Below, in pieces: positions 42,876 to 51,256 of a stretch of 57,705 nucleotides of DNA. The notes beneath the pieces were generated by a model. That model did no database searches. It was given only the letters and a program-made list of their open reading frames with translations, and had not been told where the DNA came from. The DNA is taken from contig JAKLDH010000004.1 of NCBI GenBank assembly GCA_022703625.1, positions 1-57,705 of the forward strand. Direction: 5' to 3'. The number at the start of each line of letters is the position of its first letter. Within the stretch, counting starts at the first letter, position 1. The stretch comes from Cyanobacteriota bacterium. GTDB taxonomy: Bacteria > Cyanobacteriota > Vampirovibrionia > Gastranaerophilales > UBA9971. Both the position numbers and the translations under genes were made by a program.

Positions 42876-45800
42876 CTAATCGGGAGAAAGAATATCTTTA
42901 ATATCCTCAAAAGTAAGCGTTTTCGAGATATCACGTTCAACAGAAATTACAGAATCAACAAGATCGCGTTTTCGCTCTTTAAGCTTCATAATTTTTTCTT
43001 CAACGGAATTTTTGGTTATTAACCTGTAAACAAAGACATTTTTGGTCTGCCCAATTCTGTGAGCCCTGTCTGTTGCCTGATCTTCAACGGCAGGATTCCA
43101 CCAAGGGTCGTAGTGAATGACATAATCAGCCCCTGTAAGGTTAAGTCCTGTTCCTCCGGCTTTTAAGCTGATAAGAAATATAGGAATAGCACTGTCGTTA
43201 TTGAACCTATCTACAACTGCTTTCCGGTCTTTTGTTGAACCGGTGAGATATTCGTACTTTATGCCGCTTTTTTCAAGCCATTCTTTGATAATATCCAGCA
43301 TTTGAACAAATTGGCTGAAAAGCAGCACTCTGTGGTTTTCGCTGATAATTTCCTCAAGCATTTCCTTGAGATGTTCAAATTTGCCGGAATTATTGATATT
43401 ATACTGTCCATCTTTATCAAAAAGCTTCGGATGACAGCAAATTTGCCTTAAACGAAGTAATGCCGCAAATACAGACAGTTTGTTTTTTTCAAGGCCGCCG
43501 CCGGAAATTTGTGAAAATATTTCCTGCCTTGTGCTGTCAAGAACATCAAGGTAAAAATCTCTCTGTTCCGGTGTCATGTGACAATATGCAATATTTTCTA
43601 TCTTGTCAGGTAGGTCTTTTGCGATATCACGCTTTAATCTTCTTAAAATAAACGGATAAACTTGCTTTTTAAGCCTGTCGCCAACCGTACGATCAGCTTT
43701 TTCCTGAATAGGAACAGCATATCTATAGTTAAATTCATTGCCGTCGTATAAAAATCCTGGCATAAGAAAATCAAACGTTGACCAGAGTTCTGTTAAATTG
43801 TTTTCAATCGGCGTGCCTGATATAGCAAGTCTATGAGTAGCGTTTAATTCTCTTGCGGACTTTGATGTTAAGGAATCATAGTTTTTTATATTCTGAGATT
43901 CATCCAGCGCAACGATTCTGAATTTAAATTTCTTTAAATCCTCTATGTCCCTTCTTAAAAGAGCATAAGAAGTTATCGCAACGTCATAATCTTCAATCTT
44001 TTTAAACAAATTTTTTCTTGTTGGACCTGTTATATTTATGTATGAAAGCTTTGGAGCAAACTTTTCGATTTCAGCTTCCCAGTTAAACACTACAGAAGTG
44101 GGACAAATAACTAAACTAGGAGCTTTTCCATCTTTTTCTTTAGCTTTTTGCAAAAGAGCAAGGGCTTGAAGCGTTTTTCCAAGACCCATATCATCGGCAA
44201 GAATGCCGTTAAGCCCATACGAATATAAAAACCAAAGCCAATTATAACCTTTTTTCTGATATTCCCTAAGCTCTCCCTTGATAGCTCTAGGCAAAGGCAC
44301 ATCTTCCATGGCATTAAAGCTGCTAATCTTGCTCCAGAAGGTTTTAAACTTTCTGCCCATTTTTATTACAACGTCGTTTTCCTCAAGCTCTGCAACAATT
44401 CCAGCCCTGTATGTTTTTATGACAAATTTGGATTTTTCGGATTCCAAAGCGTCAACTGCGCTCAGGGCGGCGTTTATTTTCATCATTTTAGCGACAGGAA
44501 GCTCTATATTGCCTTTTTCCTCAAGATAAAAGTATTTTTGCCCCTGTTGAAAGTATTTTTGTATAACTTGATAATCAACCTCAGCCTTGCCGACAGCGCC
44601 GGAAAGATTGATTTCAAAGCTATCTCCGGCTTCTGTAAAATCAATGTCAGCTGTAATTTTCAGCGGAGTATCGGAAATTTTGAATTCGGCAAGATCATCG
44701 GACTCAATGACTTTCCAAGTTTCTCTAGCGTTTGGAAGCAGGTAGTTATAGAAATCGATTGCGCAATCACCTTCAACAACAAGGTTATTGGTTTGTGTAG
44801 GAGTAAATTTAGCCTGCAATAAGTTCTGATAAGCCTGTTCTTCATAATTAAGATTTCTTTTTACCCAGTATATAAGGTCTTCTTCACGTTTTTTTATTGT
44901 TACATAAGGTGTTTTCTCGGCAAGTTTGCCATAAGGCACAGCTTCTCCTTCATATTCAAAGCTTAAAGTAGCTTTAATTGCTCCATGTTCTGTTTTTTCA
45001 AGGCTTAACACGTTTAAAGGCAATCTTTGTTCGAGAGTAAGCTGTTCAAGCTTTTCATAAACTTCAACAGTAGTTAATTTTTTAAGTTTAGGCAGTTCTT
45101 CATAAACAAATTTACCGCCATCAGCGTCCCTTATGTCTGTAAAAGTCGATTTTGTAAGATATGCAGGAAGCGTTGCCAATTCTGTATCCAAAGGAACAAT
45201 AATATTCTTGTATCTTGCCCATTTTGCGTTTCTTGAAAAATACTGAAGTTCCTCAAGAGGCAAAGTATCTTCCGGATCAGGTCTATCCCAATGCAAAGAA
45301 AGCAGAACATTACCTGCTACAGAAACATTTACTCTGAAAATTAGCTTCCAGATGTCGTTTTTAAACAAAATTCTTTTTTTAGTTTCGCTGTCCACAACTT
45401 CTTCGACTTTTGCAAGGAACGACATCAGCATATCAGCTTTATTTAGCGGAATATTATGCCATATAACGTTTTTCTTTACCAGTTCAAACTTAAAAATATG
45501 CCGCAAAAGAGCAAGTTCTTTCATTTGAGCGTCATTTAACGTAAAAGTTCCATTACTTTCCTTTTGTAAATTGATAATTGTTCTTAAAATAACTTCTATA
45601 TTCTTGATAATGTCATTTTTAACCCTGTCAACTATCTGTATCCCTATATATTTAGCATTTTCAGGAGCATTAAGTATAAATTTATATGTTCCTCTTGGGT
45701 TTTCAACTTCAGGAGGGTTTTCTTCCTCAAAATAAAATTCTTCTCCGGTTTTTTGCGTCAAAAACTGTTCGTAATAATGTCTTTTTACGCTTTCAAGCCC

Positions 45801-46043
45801 AACGCAAACCGCATGTTTGCACCATTCTTCCTCAAGGGGGCATGTACATTTTGCGGTAACTTTTTTTGTTGTGAAATGCAGGGTTATATCGTATTTATCC
45901 TTGAAAGAACCTTTAACAGAAGCGTTTACCTCGCTGTTTTTCAGCTCGGATTTTATTATCTGACCTTTTCTGTAGTAGTCATAACCCCTTCTCCAACTGC
46001 CTGGAGCCGCCAGTTCCTTTATATACTTAAAGTTAAACTTCAT
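42876..46043 (-). CDS. SWIM-domain SNF2-family ATPase
   Basis: The 1055-aa protein has an N-terminal SWIM zinc finger (CTC...CKH, Cys66, Cys68, Cys75, His77) and a long middle region typical of bacterial SNF2 proteins. The Swi2/Snf2 motor follows: DDMGLGKT (about 614-621), a DESQ box (about 713) in place of DEAH/DEAQ, SGTPIENNL, LFSQFVQML, LKAGGTGLNL and DRAHRIGQ. It probably remodels protein-DNA complexes or aids transcription recycling. Convergent with the mannosidase, only 18 bp apart. Single-gene unit. Confidence 0.93.
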   Translation of the reverse strand: MKFNFKYIKELAAPGSWRRGYDYYRKGQIIKSELKNSEVNASVKGSFKDKYDITLHFTTKKVTAKCTCPLEEEWCKHAVCVGLESVKRHYYEQFLTQKTGEEFYFEEENPPEVENPRGTYKFILNAPENAKYIGIQIVDRVKNDIIKNIEVILRTIINLQKESNGTFTLNDAQMKELALLRHIFKFELVKKNVIWHNIPLNKADMLMSFLAKVEEVVDSETKKRILFKNDIWKLIFRVNVSVAGNVLLSLHWDRPDPEDTLPLEELQYFSRNAKWARYKNIIVPLDTELATLPAYLTKSTFTDIRDADGGKFVYEELPKLKKLTTVEVYEKLEQLTLEQRLPLNVLSLEKTEHGAIKATLSFEYEGEAVPYGKLAEKTPYVTIKKREEDLIYWVKRNLNYEEQAYQNLLQAKFTPTQTNNLVVEGDCAIDFYNYLLPNARETWKVIESDDLAEFKISDTPLKITADIDFTEAGDSFEINLSGAVGKAEVDYQVIQKYFQQGQKYFYLEEKGNIELPVAKMMKINAALSAVDALESEKSKFVIKTYRAGIVAELEENDVVIKMGRKFKTFWSKISSFNAMEDVPLPRAIKGELREYQKKGYNWLWFLYSYGLNGILADDMGLGKTLQALALLQKAKEKDGKAPSLVICPTSVVFNWEAEIEKFAPKLSYINITGPTRKNLFKKIEDYDVAITSYALLRRDIEDLKKFKFRIVALDESQNIKNYDSLTSKSARELNATHRLAISGTPIENNLTELWSTFDFLMPGFLYDGNEFNYRYAVPIQEKADRTVGDRLKKQVYPFILRRLKRDIAKDLPDKIENIAYCHMTPEQRDFYLDVLDSTRQEIFSQISGGGLEKNKLSVFAALLRLRQICCHPKLFDKDGQYNINNSGKFEHLKEMLEEIISENHRVLLFSQFVQMLDIIKEWLEKSGIKYEYLTGSTKDRKAVVDRFNNDSAIPIFLISLKAGGTGLNLTGADYVIHYDPWWNPAVEDQATDRAHRIGQTKNVFVYRLITKNSVEEKIMKLKERKRDLVDSVISVERDISKTLTFEDIKDILSPD

Positions 46044-46231
46044 TTATTCTTAAAAATCCTTGATAATAATGCCGATTTTATAAATAACAAAAGAACTTTG
46101 ACCACCTAAAAACTCATTCAAGCAGAATAAGTTTTGTGATCTTTTTCCAATAATATTATATACAATAAAAAATTATTTGTATAATTATATTAATTCGAAT
46201 AAATTATACTCTACCCGCAGGAAGCAATTAA

Positions 46232-47167
46232 ATGGCATTAAAAACAAAGATTGACGCAATTCTTGAGCTTTATAATTTCCCTTTAAAGCAACTGTTAAAG
46301 CAAGCTCAGGATGTAACAAAAGATAATTTCAACGATGAAGTGGAATTTTGCAGTATAATCAGCGCAAAAACAGGTAAATGCTCGCAAAATTGTAAATATT
46401 GCGCTCAAAGCTCACATTATAGAACAGAAATAGAAACTCATCCTCTTGTAAGCCTTGATGAAGTGAGAAAATGCGCCTTAAGCGCAAAAAAAAGCGGAGC
46501 ATCAAGATTTTCCATAGTTACCTCCGGTAAATCTCCCGATGAAGAAGATTTCGAGGAGCTTATCAGGATGATCGAAGCCATTAATAATATAGAAGGCTTA
46601 AGCGCGTGCGCTTCAATCGGTATTCTTAACGAAAAACAGATACAGGCATTAAAAAATGCAGGGCTTACAAGATATCACCATAATTTAAACGCATGTCGTT
46701 CATATTATCCTGAAGTTTGTACCACACACTCATATGAAGAACGTCTTGAAACAATAAAATTGGCTAAAAAATATAATATTGAAGTTTGCTCTGGCGGAAT
46801 TATAGGGATGGGAGAAACAAGAAAACAAAGAGCAGAACTTATTATGGAGCTTTTAGAGTTGCAGCCTGTTTCTGTACCTGTAAATTTTCTGCATCCGATC
46901 GAGGGAACTCCTTTTGAGGTTCATAAAGATGCTGTTGACGAGGAAGAAATATTAAAAACACTAATGCTTTTCAGGATTTTTATGCCGAAAACAGTTATAA
47001 GATATGCAGGAGGAAGAAGTTTAAGACTTTCTCTAAAAAATCAGGAATTAGGCATAAAAGCTGGTATAAATGGCGTATTGATCGGAAATTATCTTACAAC
47101 AATAGGCATATCGCCTGAAGAAGACAATAAATTAATTGAAAGAGCAGGTAAAAAACTGAAAAAATGA
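46232..47167 (+). CDS. bioB: biotin synthase
   Basis: This 311-aa radical SAM enzyme inserts sulfur into dethiobiotin. The 4Fe-4S motif CSQNCKYC gives Cys50, Cys54 and Cys57. The YCAQSSHY, SACASIG, YHHNLNA and FLHPIEGTP segments are BioB hallmarks, and the auxiliary-cluster Arg is in RYAGGR. AGGAAG 7 nt upstream supports the start. It overlaps ruvA by four bases (ATGA). No bioA/D/F nearby. Confidence 0.96.
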   Translation: MALKTKIDAILELYNFPLKQLLKQAQDVTKDNFNDEVEFCSIISAKTGKCSQNCKYCAQSSHYRTEIETHPLVSLDEVRKCALSAKKSGASRFSIVTSGKSPDEEDFEELIRMIEAINNIEGLSACASIGILNEKQIQALKNAGLTRYHHNLNACRSYYPEVCTTHSYEERLETIKLAKKYNIEVCSGGIIGMGETRKQRAELIMELLELQPVSVPVNFLHPIEGTPFEVHKDAVDEEEILKTLMLFRIFMPKTVIRYAGGRSLRLSLKNQELGIKAGINGVLIGNYLTTIGISPEEDNKLIERAGKKLKK

Positions 47168-47808
47168 TTAATTATCTTAAAGGAACGCTTGTATCAAAGA
47201 TAGAAGACAGCCCAACAGGCTGCAATATAACAGTAGAAGTTAATAATATCGGTTATTTTATTCTAACAAACAAAAGGGTCTTGTCTTTTTTGCCTCCAGA
47301 AGGTGAGAATGTTACAATATATACTGTTTTAATACACAGAGAAGATTCTATGTCCTTATGTGGTTTTAATGCAAGGGAAGATAGAGATTTATTTGTTATA
47401 CTAAACAGCGTTTCAGGAATAGGAACTAAGGTCGCATTAGCTATAATGGGAGAATTAGGGGCATATAATCTGGTTAATGCCGTTTTAAGCGATAATGACA
47501 AAGCTATTTCCAAAGCAAAAGGAGTAGGGACAAAGCTTGCAAGAAAAGCAATTATTGAATTAAAAGATAAAATGCTGAATTGGCGCGCTAAAATTCCACT
47601 TGAGGTTGCTCAGAGAGAAGAAACAGAAAATTTAGAATTAACAGAAAGCTGGCTGGAAGCTGAAACAGTCTTGCTATCTCTGGGATACACAAAAAAAGAA
47701 GCTACAGAAGGCTTGAAAAAAGCGATTCCATGCGCGGAAAATAATGAAGATGCCGAAGAGCTCTTAAGAAAAGCTCTTCAATGGCTTGCAGGTCAACAAG
47801 GGTATTAA
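47164..47808 (+). CDS. ruvA: Holliday junction branch-migration protein RuvA
   Basis: The 214-aa protein has an N-terminal OB fold (MINYLKGTLVSKIE...VEVNNIGYFILTN), HhH motifs (VSGIGTKVALAIMGEL; KGVGTKLARKAIIELKDK) and a C-terminal domain III (LLSLGYTKKEATEGLKKA) that activates RuvB. Normal length is about 200. It lies between bioB and tyrA in a tight run; ruvB and ruvC are elsewhere. Confidence 0.95.
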   Translation: MINYLKGTLVSKIEDSPTGCNITVEVNNIGYFILTNKRVLSFLPPEGENVTIYTVLIHREDSMSLCGFNAREDRDLFVILNSVSGIGTKVALAIMGELGAYNLVNAVLSDNDKAISKAKGVGTKLARKAIIELKDKMLNWRAKIPLEVAQREETENLELTESWLEAETVLLSLGYTKKEATEGLKKAIPCAENNEDAEELLRKALQWLAGQQGY

Positions 47809-47811
47809 TTT

Positions 47812-48690
47812 ATGCAAAAAGAATTTTCTATAGCAGTAATTGGATTGGGACTTATAGGCGGGTCAATTCTTAAAAAGCTTAAAAACACTAAAAATAAACT
47901 TATAGGGGTTTCGGCTCGACAGGAAACTATTGATAAAGCTTTAAAAGAACAAATAATTTCCGAAGGATCAACAAATATAGGCATTATAAAAGATGCTGAC
48001 ATTATATTCATATGTACGCCAATCAATATAACTCTTGATATGTTAAAAGAAGTTATATTGATTGCCAAGCCTGAATGTATAATAACGGATGTTGCCGGAG
48101 TTAAAGGGTTTATAATGGATTTTGTCAATAAAAATAATGCGCCTGTTAATTTTATAGGCGGTCATCCAATGGCAGGCACTGAAAATAAAGGTCTTGACGC
48201 TTCTGACTCAAATATGTTCGAAAAAGCAAAATGGGTGTTAACGCCTTCAAAATGGGCTCAAAACAAAGACGTTGATATATTAAAACAAATTATAAATGAG
48301 CTTGGAGCCGAAGTTGTAGTTACAGATGCCTATGAACACGATAAAGCAGTCGCATTAATCAGTCATTTCCCTTTGTTTTTAAGCCAATCCTTGTTTGATT
48401 TTGTTAACAATTACCCTGATAAAGAAACGGGAAGGCTTGCGATGAAGCTTGCGGCAAGCGGATTTAGGGATATGACAAGACTTGCCGCCACGAATCCGAC
48501 ATTAGCAACTGATATGCTGTTTCAAAACAGAGAAAATGTTGTTTTAGCTTATAAAGAGTACATTGAACATTCAAAGTTGCTCGAAAACGAACTTGTTGAA
48601 CAGGAAGAAAACTTTATAAAGCATGTAAATGAGCTTGTAGACTCAAGAAAAAAGATGTATTCCCCTGAAGGCAAAAACATATCATACTAA
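47812..48690 (+). CDS. tyrA: prephenate/arogenate dehydrogenase
   Basis: This 292-aa NAD(P)-dependent enzyme of tyrosine synthesis begins with the nucleotide loop VIGLGLIGGSILKKL (about 9-23). IITDVAGVKGFI and the catalytic-site GGHPMAGTENKGLDAS follow, then ALISHFPLFLSQSL and ASGFRDMTRLAATNP in the helical dimerisation domain. Prephenate and arogenate forms cannot be told apart here. It starts 3 nt after ruvA. Confidence 0.94.
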   Translation: MQKEFSIAVIGLGLIGGSILKKLKNTKNKLIGVSARQETIDKALKEQIISEGSTNIGIIKDADIIFICTPINITLDMLKEVILIAKPECIITDVAGVKGFIMDFVNKNNAPVNFIGGHPMAGTENKGLDASDSNMFEKAKWVLTPSKWAQNKDVDILKQIINELGAEVVVTDAYEHDKAVALISHFPLFLSQSLFDFVNNYPDKETGRLAMKLAASGFRDMTRLAATNPTLATDMLFQNRENVVLAYKEYIEHSKLLENELVEQEENFIKHVNELVDSRKKMYSPEGKNISY

Positions 48691-49004
48691 GTTGCAATTA
48701 ATGCAGTATTAAATCACCCCTCCTCTCGAGGGGAGGGAGTAAAGATTTGATGTATTTTTCGGCGGTTTCGCCGCCGAAAAATATTGTGATTTTAAAAAGA
48801 AATTGGGAAATGAAAATATAATTTCTATAAAGCCTTACATTGAGGGCGTTTTGCCGAAGGCAAAACGCCCTCAAAAACAATCTTTAGCCCCCTCTCCCTG
48901 ATAGGGAGAGGGGGTTGGGGGTGAGGGTTTTTATTAAACTCCAAAAAACTTTTACAGATCACAATACATCAAACAAATAATGCTCGATTGAGCGCGAATT
49001 GGCA
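48691..49004. repeat. repeat-filled gap with RepF copy 1
   Basis: It contains the hairpin CCTCTCGAGG (48722-48731) and a TTTTCGGCGG/CCGCCGAAAA hairpin (about 48757-48781). RepF at 48840-48962 starts TTGAGGGCGTTTTGCC, carries GCCCCCTCTCCCTGAT/AGGGAGAGGGGG hairpins and ends ACTTTTACAGATCAC. The same text recurs at 53836-53957. No gene is seen. Confidence 0.6.
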
Positions 49005-50090
49005 TTAATCTTTAACTTTTAGCTGGCAACACGCCTGACAGGCATTAAATACGCCATGTTTTTTTAATTTTCTTCTAAATTCCGCAAATTTTTCATTGTT
49101 CCACACTTCTTTAATCGAGGCGTTTTTTACATTCCCAATTTTGTAAGATAAACACGGATAAACGTTTCCCTGCGGCGTAATAAGAATATTCGCCCACGGA
49201 TAAAGACATTGCTCGTAAATATCTCCTACTTCTTTATGTATAGCTTCTGTATAAAATTTCTTGATCTGCTTAAGCTCGTTATTTTGTTTGAATTTAGGAT
49301 AAAATCTTATTACAGGACCGTCTTTAGACAATTCCGCCAGTTTTTTGTAGACTTCTTCAAAATGCTCAAGGTTAAAATAAGGCTTTATGGGATACTGAGT
49401 TTTATAAAATTCTTCTCCAAAACACTCTCTAAGCTTGGAATTTTGCTGAAGATCGCTTTCTTTCAAAAAAGCGGGCGTAAAAAAATCTGCCTTATAATGC
49501 TTTGCCAGCTTGTAAATTTCAGGCAAATCATCAAGATTGTCCTCTAAAATCGTGGCTTTTATGTCTATCAACGGGTATTTTTTATTGCCTCTAAATTTAA
49601 CCAGCTTGTTGAGATTTTGTATAACTTTGTCAAAAACGCCTTTTTGGTTTCTAATCTTGTCATGTTTCTCGCCCATAGCGTCTATAGACAAATTTAAAAG
49701 CAAAAGCTTTTTGTTTACGAATGTTTCAATTAATTCATCATCTATAAGCATACCGTTAGTGACGATATTTACTTTGCCTTTTTGTAAAGCCGCATTTAAT
49801 ATGGTTTTAAAATCTTTTCTTATTAAAACTTCGCCGCCTACAAAAGTTATAAGCCTGAAAGGAGGAATTTTATCAATAATATTAAGCCATTCTTCTGTTG
49901 AAAGTTCATTTTCCTTTATTTTTTCACCGACATAACAAAAACCGCAGTTTAAATTACACCTGTATGTAAGCTCTAAAGTGTATCTAAGAGGCAGTAAAGA
50001 TTTGCCGTTAAGGAAATTGCAGGAAAATAAAGAGTAAGAATCCTGCGCAAAGTCGTATAATCGGGAATAATTAATTAAAGGCTTTTTCAT
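49005..50090 (-). CDS. radical SAM / SPASM-domain protein
   Basis: The 361-aa protein has the SAM-cluster motif CNLNCGFC (Cys45, 49, 52), GGEVLIRKDF and SIDAMGEKHDKIR. A C-terminal SPASM-type cysteine set follows (CLYPWANILITPQGNVYPC...CQACC), which binds auxiliary clusters. Enzymes of this kind modify peptides, or sugar or lipid precursors. Its start overlaps the preceding glycosyltransferase gene by 20 nt. Joint expression suggests work on a glycolipid or polyprenyl-linked sugar, but the substrate is unknown and no precursor peptide is visible. Confidence 0.88.
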   Translation of the reverse strand: MKKPLINYSRLYDFAQDSYSLFSCNFLNGKSLLPLRYTLELTYRCNLNCGFCYVGEKIKENELSTEEWLNIIDKIPPFRLITFVGGEVLIRKDFKTILNAALQKGKVNIVTNGMLIDDELIETFVNKKLLLLNLSIDAMGEKHDKIRNQKGVFDKVIQNLNKLVKFRGNKKYPLIDIKATILEDNLDDLPEIYKLAKHYKADFFTPAFLKESDLQQNSKLRECFGEEFYKTQYPIKPYFNLEHFEEVYKKLAELSKDGPVIRFYPKFKQNNELKQIKKFYTEAIHKEVGDIYEQCLYPWANILITPQGNVYPCLSYKIGNVKNASIKEVWNNEKFAEFRRKLKKHGVFNACQACCQLKVKD

Positions 50091-50829
50091 GTTTGATTAT
50101 TTTATCTTCATAAGGTATTAAAAGTCCGAATTCACTGCATTTTGAGATTACCAGAAAAGTCAGGTGCCGCCAACCGTCCCGCCATGTTCTCAGATAGGGT
50201 TTTCTTGACCTGCCGTCTTTAAAAAATTCTATAGGAATTTCAACGATTTTAAACTTTGCCCATGCGGCTTTAACCATAAGCTCAGAAGCGAATTCCATGC
50301 CGGTTGTAACCAGATCAAGCTTTTCAAGGCTTTCTTTTTTAAACATTCTCATTCCGCATTGCGAATCAGAAATTCTTGCGCCGAAAAACATATTTAAAAT
50401 AAAAGTAAGGACCGGGTTTCCAAGATATCTGTGAAGAAAAGGCATTGCTCCTTTGTGAATTTTACCTTTTAAGCGTGTGCCTATGACCATATCACAGTTA
50501 CATTGAACAATTTTGTTGTAAAAATCAGGAATTAAGGAGAAATCATAGGAATTATCACCGTCGCCCATTATTATATATTTGCCTTTCGCCTTGTTGAACC
50601 CGTATCTTATGGCGCATCCATAACCTTTTTCAATACACAATTCAACCCTTGCTCCTAATTTCTCGGATAATTTAGTGGTTCCGTCTACAGAACCGTTATC
50701 TGAAACTACAACTTCGCCATTTATGCCAAGCGCTTCGAAAGACTTAAGACATTTTTTTATGCAGGTTTCAACCGTTTCTTCCTCGTTAAGACAAGGTATT
50801 ACAACACTTAAATCAAATTCATAATTCAT
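50071..50829 (-). CDS. family 2 glycosyltransferase, dolichol-phosphate-mannose-synthase-like
   Basis: The 252-aa GT-A enzyme starts with LSVVIPCLNEEETVETCI and has the VVSDNGSVDGT nucleotide-binding segment. The DGDNS metal site (DxD position, about 92) and RISDSQCGMRMFK follow. The form resembles DPM1/polyprenyl-phosphate transferases without C-terminal membrane helices. It is upstream of and overlapping with the radical SAM gene; both may act on a lipid carrier. Confidence 0.9.
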   Translation of the reverse strand: MNYEFDLSVVIPCLNEEETVETCIKKCLKSFEALGINGEVVVSDNGSVDGTTKLSEKLGARVELCIEKGYGCAIRYGFNKAKGKYIIMGDGDNSYDFSLIPDFYNKIVQCNCDMVIGTRLKGKIHKGAMPFLHRYLGNPVLTFILNMFFGARISDSQCGMRMFKKESLEKLDLVTTGMEFASELMVKAAWAKFKIVEIPIEFFKDGRSRKPYLRTWRDGWRHLTFLVISKCSEFGLLIPYEDKIIKHEKAFN

Positions 50830-50971
50830 ATTTTTATCTTTTTAAAAAAATTTTATTCTAACATTAAAAATTATATCATTTATAAACTTTTCAAATAAAT
50901 ATTAAACTTTTTAAGCATAAAAAGTTTACAAATAAATGGTATTTTTTTAATAAACAGAGGAAACAGAAATC

Positions 50972-51229
50972 ATGGCGCATACTATAATGAAACAAATATA
51001 TGACAGTGAGAAGAAAAAATACATTCAATGCGAAGTATTAATTTTTGATGAAGAAGAAGGCTTGCCTGAAGGAACGGGCAGAAGAGAAATCCTTTTGTAC
51101 TGCGCAGATGAGGATGAAACTATTTTTTCAGAGTTTAACGATGAATTTGCCGCTGATCTTGATGATTTGTATCCTGAAACTAAACTTATCGATCAATATG
51201 AAGATTTTGACAACAGACAAGGGCAATAA
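50972..51229 (+). CDS. small acidic protein, unknown
   Basis: The 85-aa product is very acidic in its second half (YCADEDETIFSEFNDEFAADLDDLYPE). GAGGA lies about 10 nt upstream of the ATG. The N-terminal part, with KKKYIQCEVLIFDEEEG, reads as beta-strands. No family recognised. It is a lone gene divergent from the glycosyltransferase gene. Confidence 0.65.
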   Translation: MAHTIMKQIYDSEKKKYIQCEVLIFDEEEGLPEGTGRREILLYCADEDETIFSEFNDEFAADLDDLYPETKLIDQYEDFDNRQGQ

Positions 51230-51256
51230 GCATAGTAATATTTATAGCTATACCAA

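Noticed and set aside
45753-46109. 118-codon plus-strand frame
   Set aside because: Antisense to the SWIM domain of the SNF2 gene.
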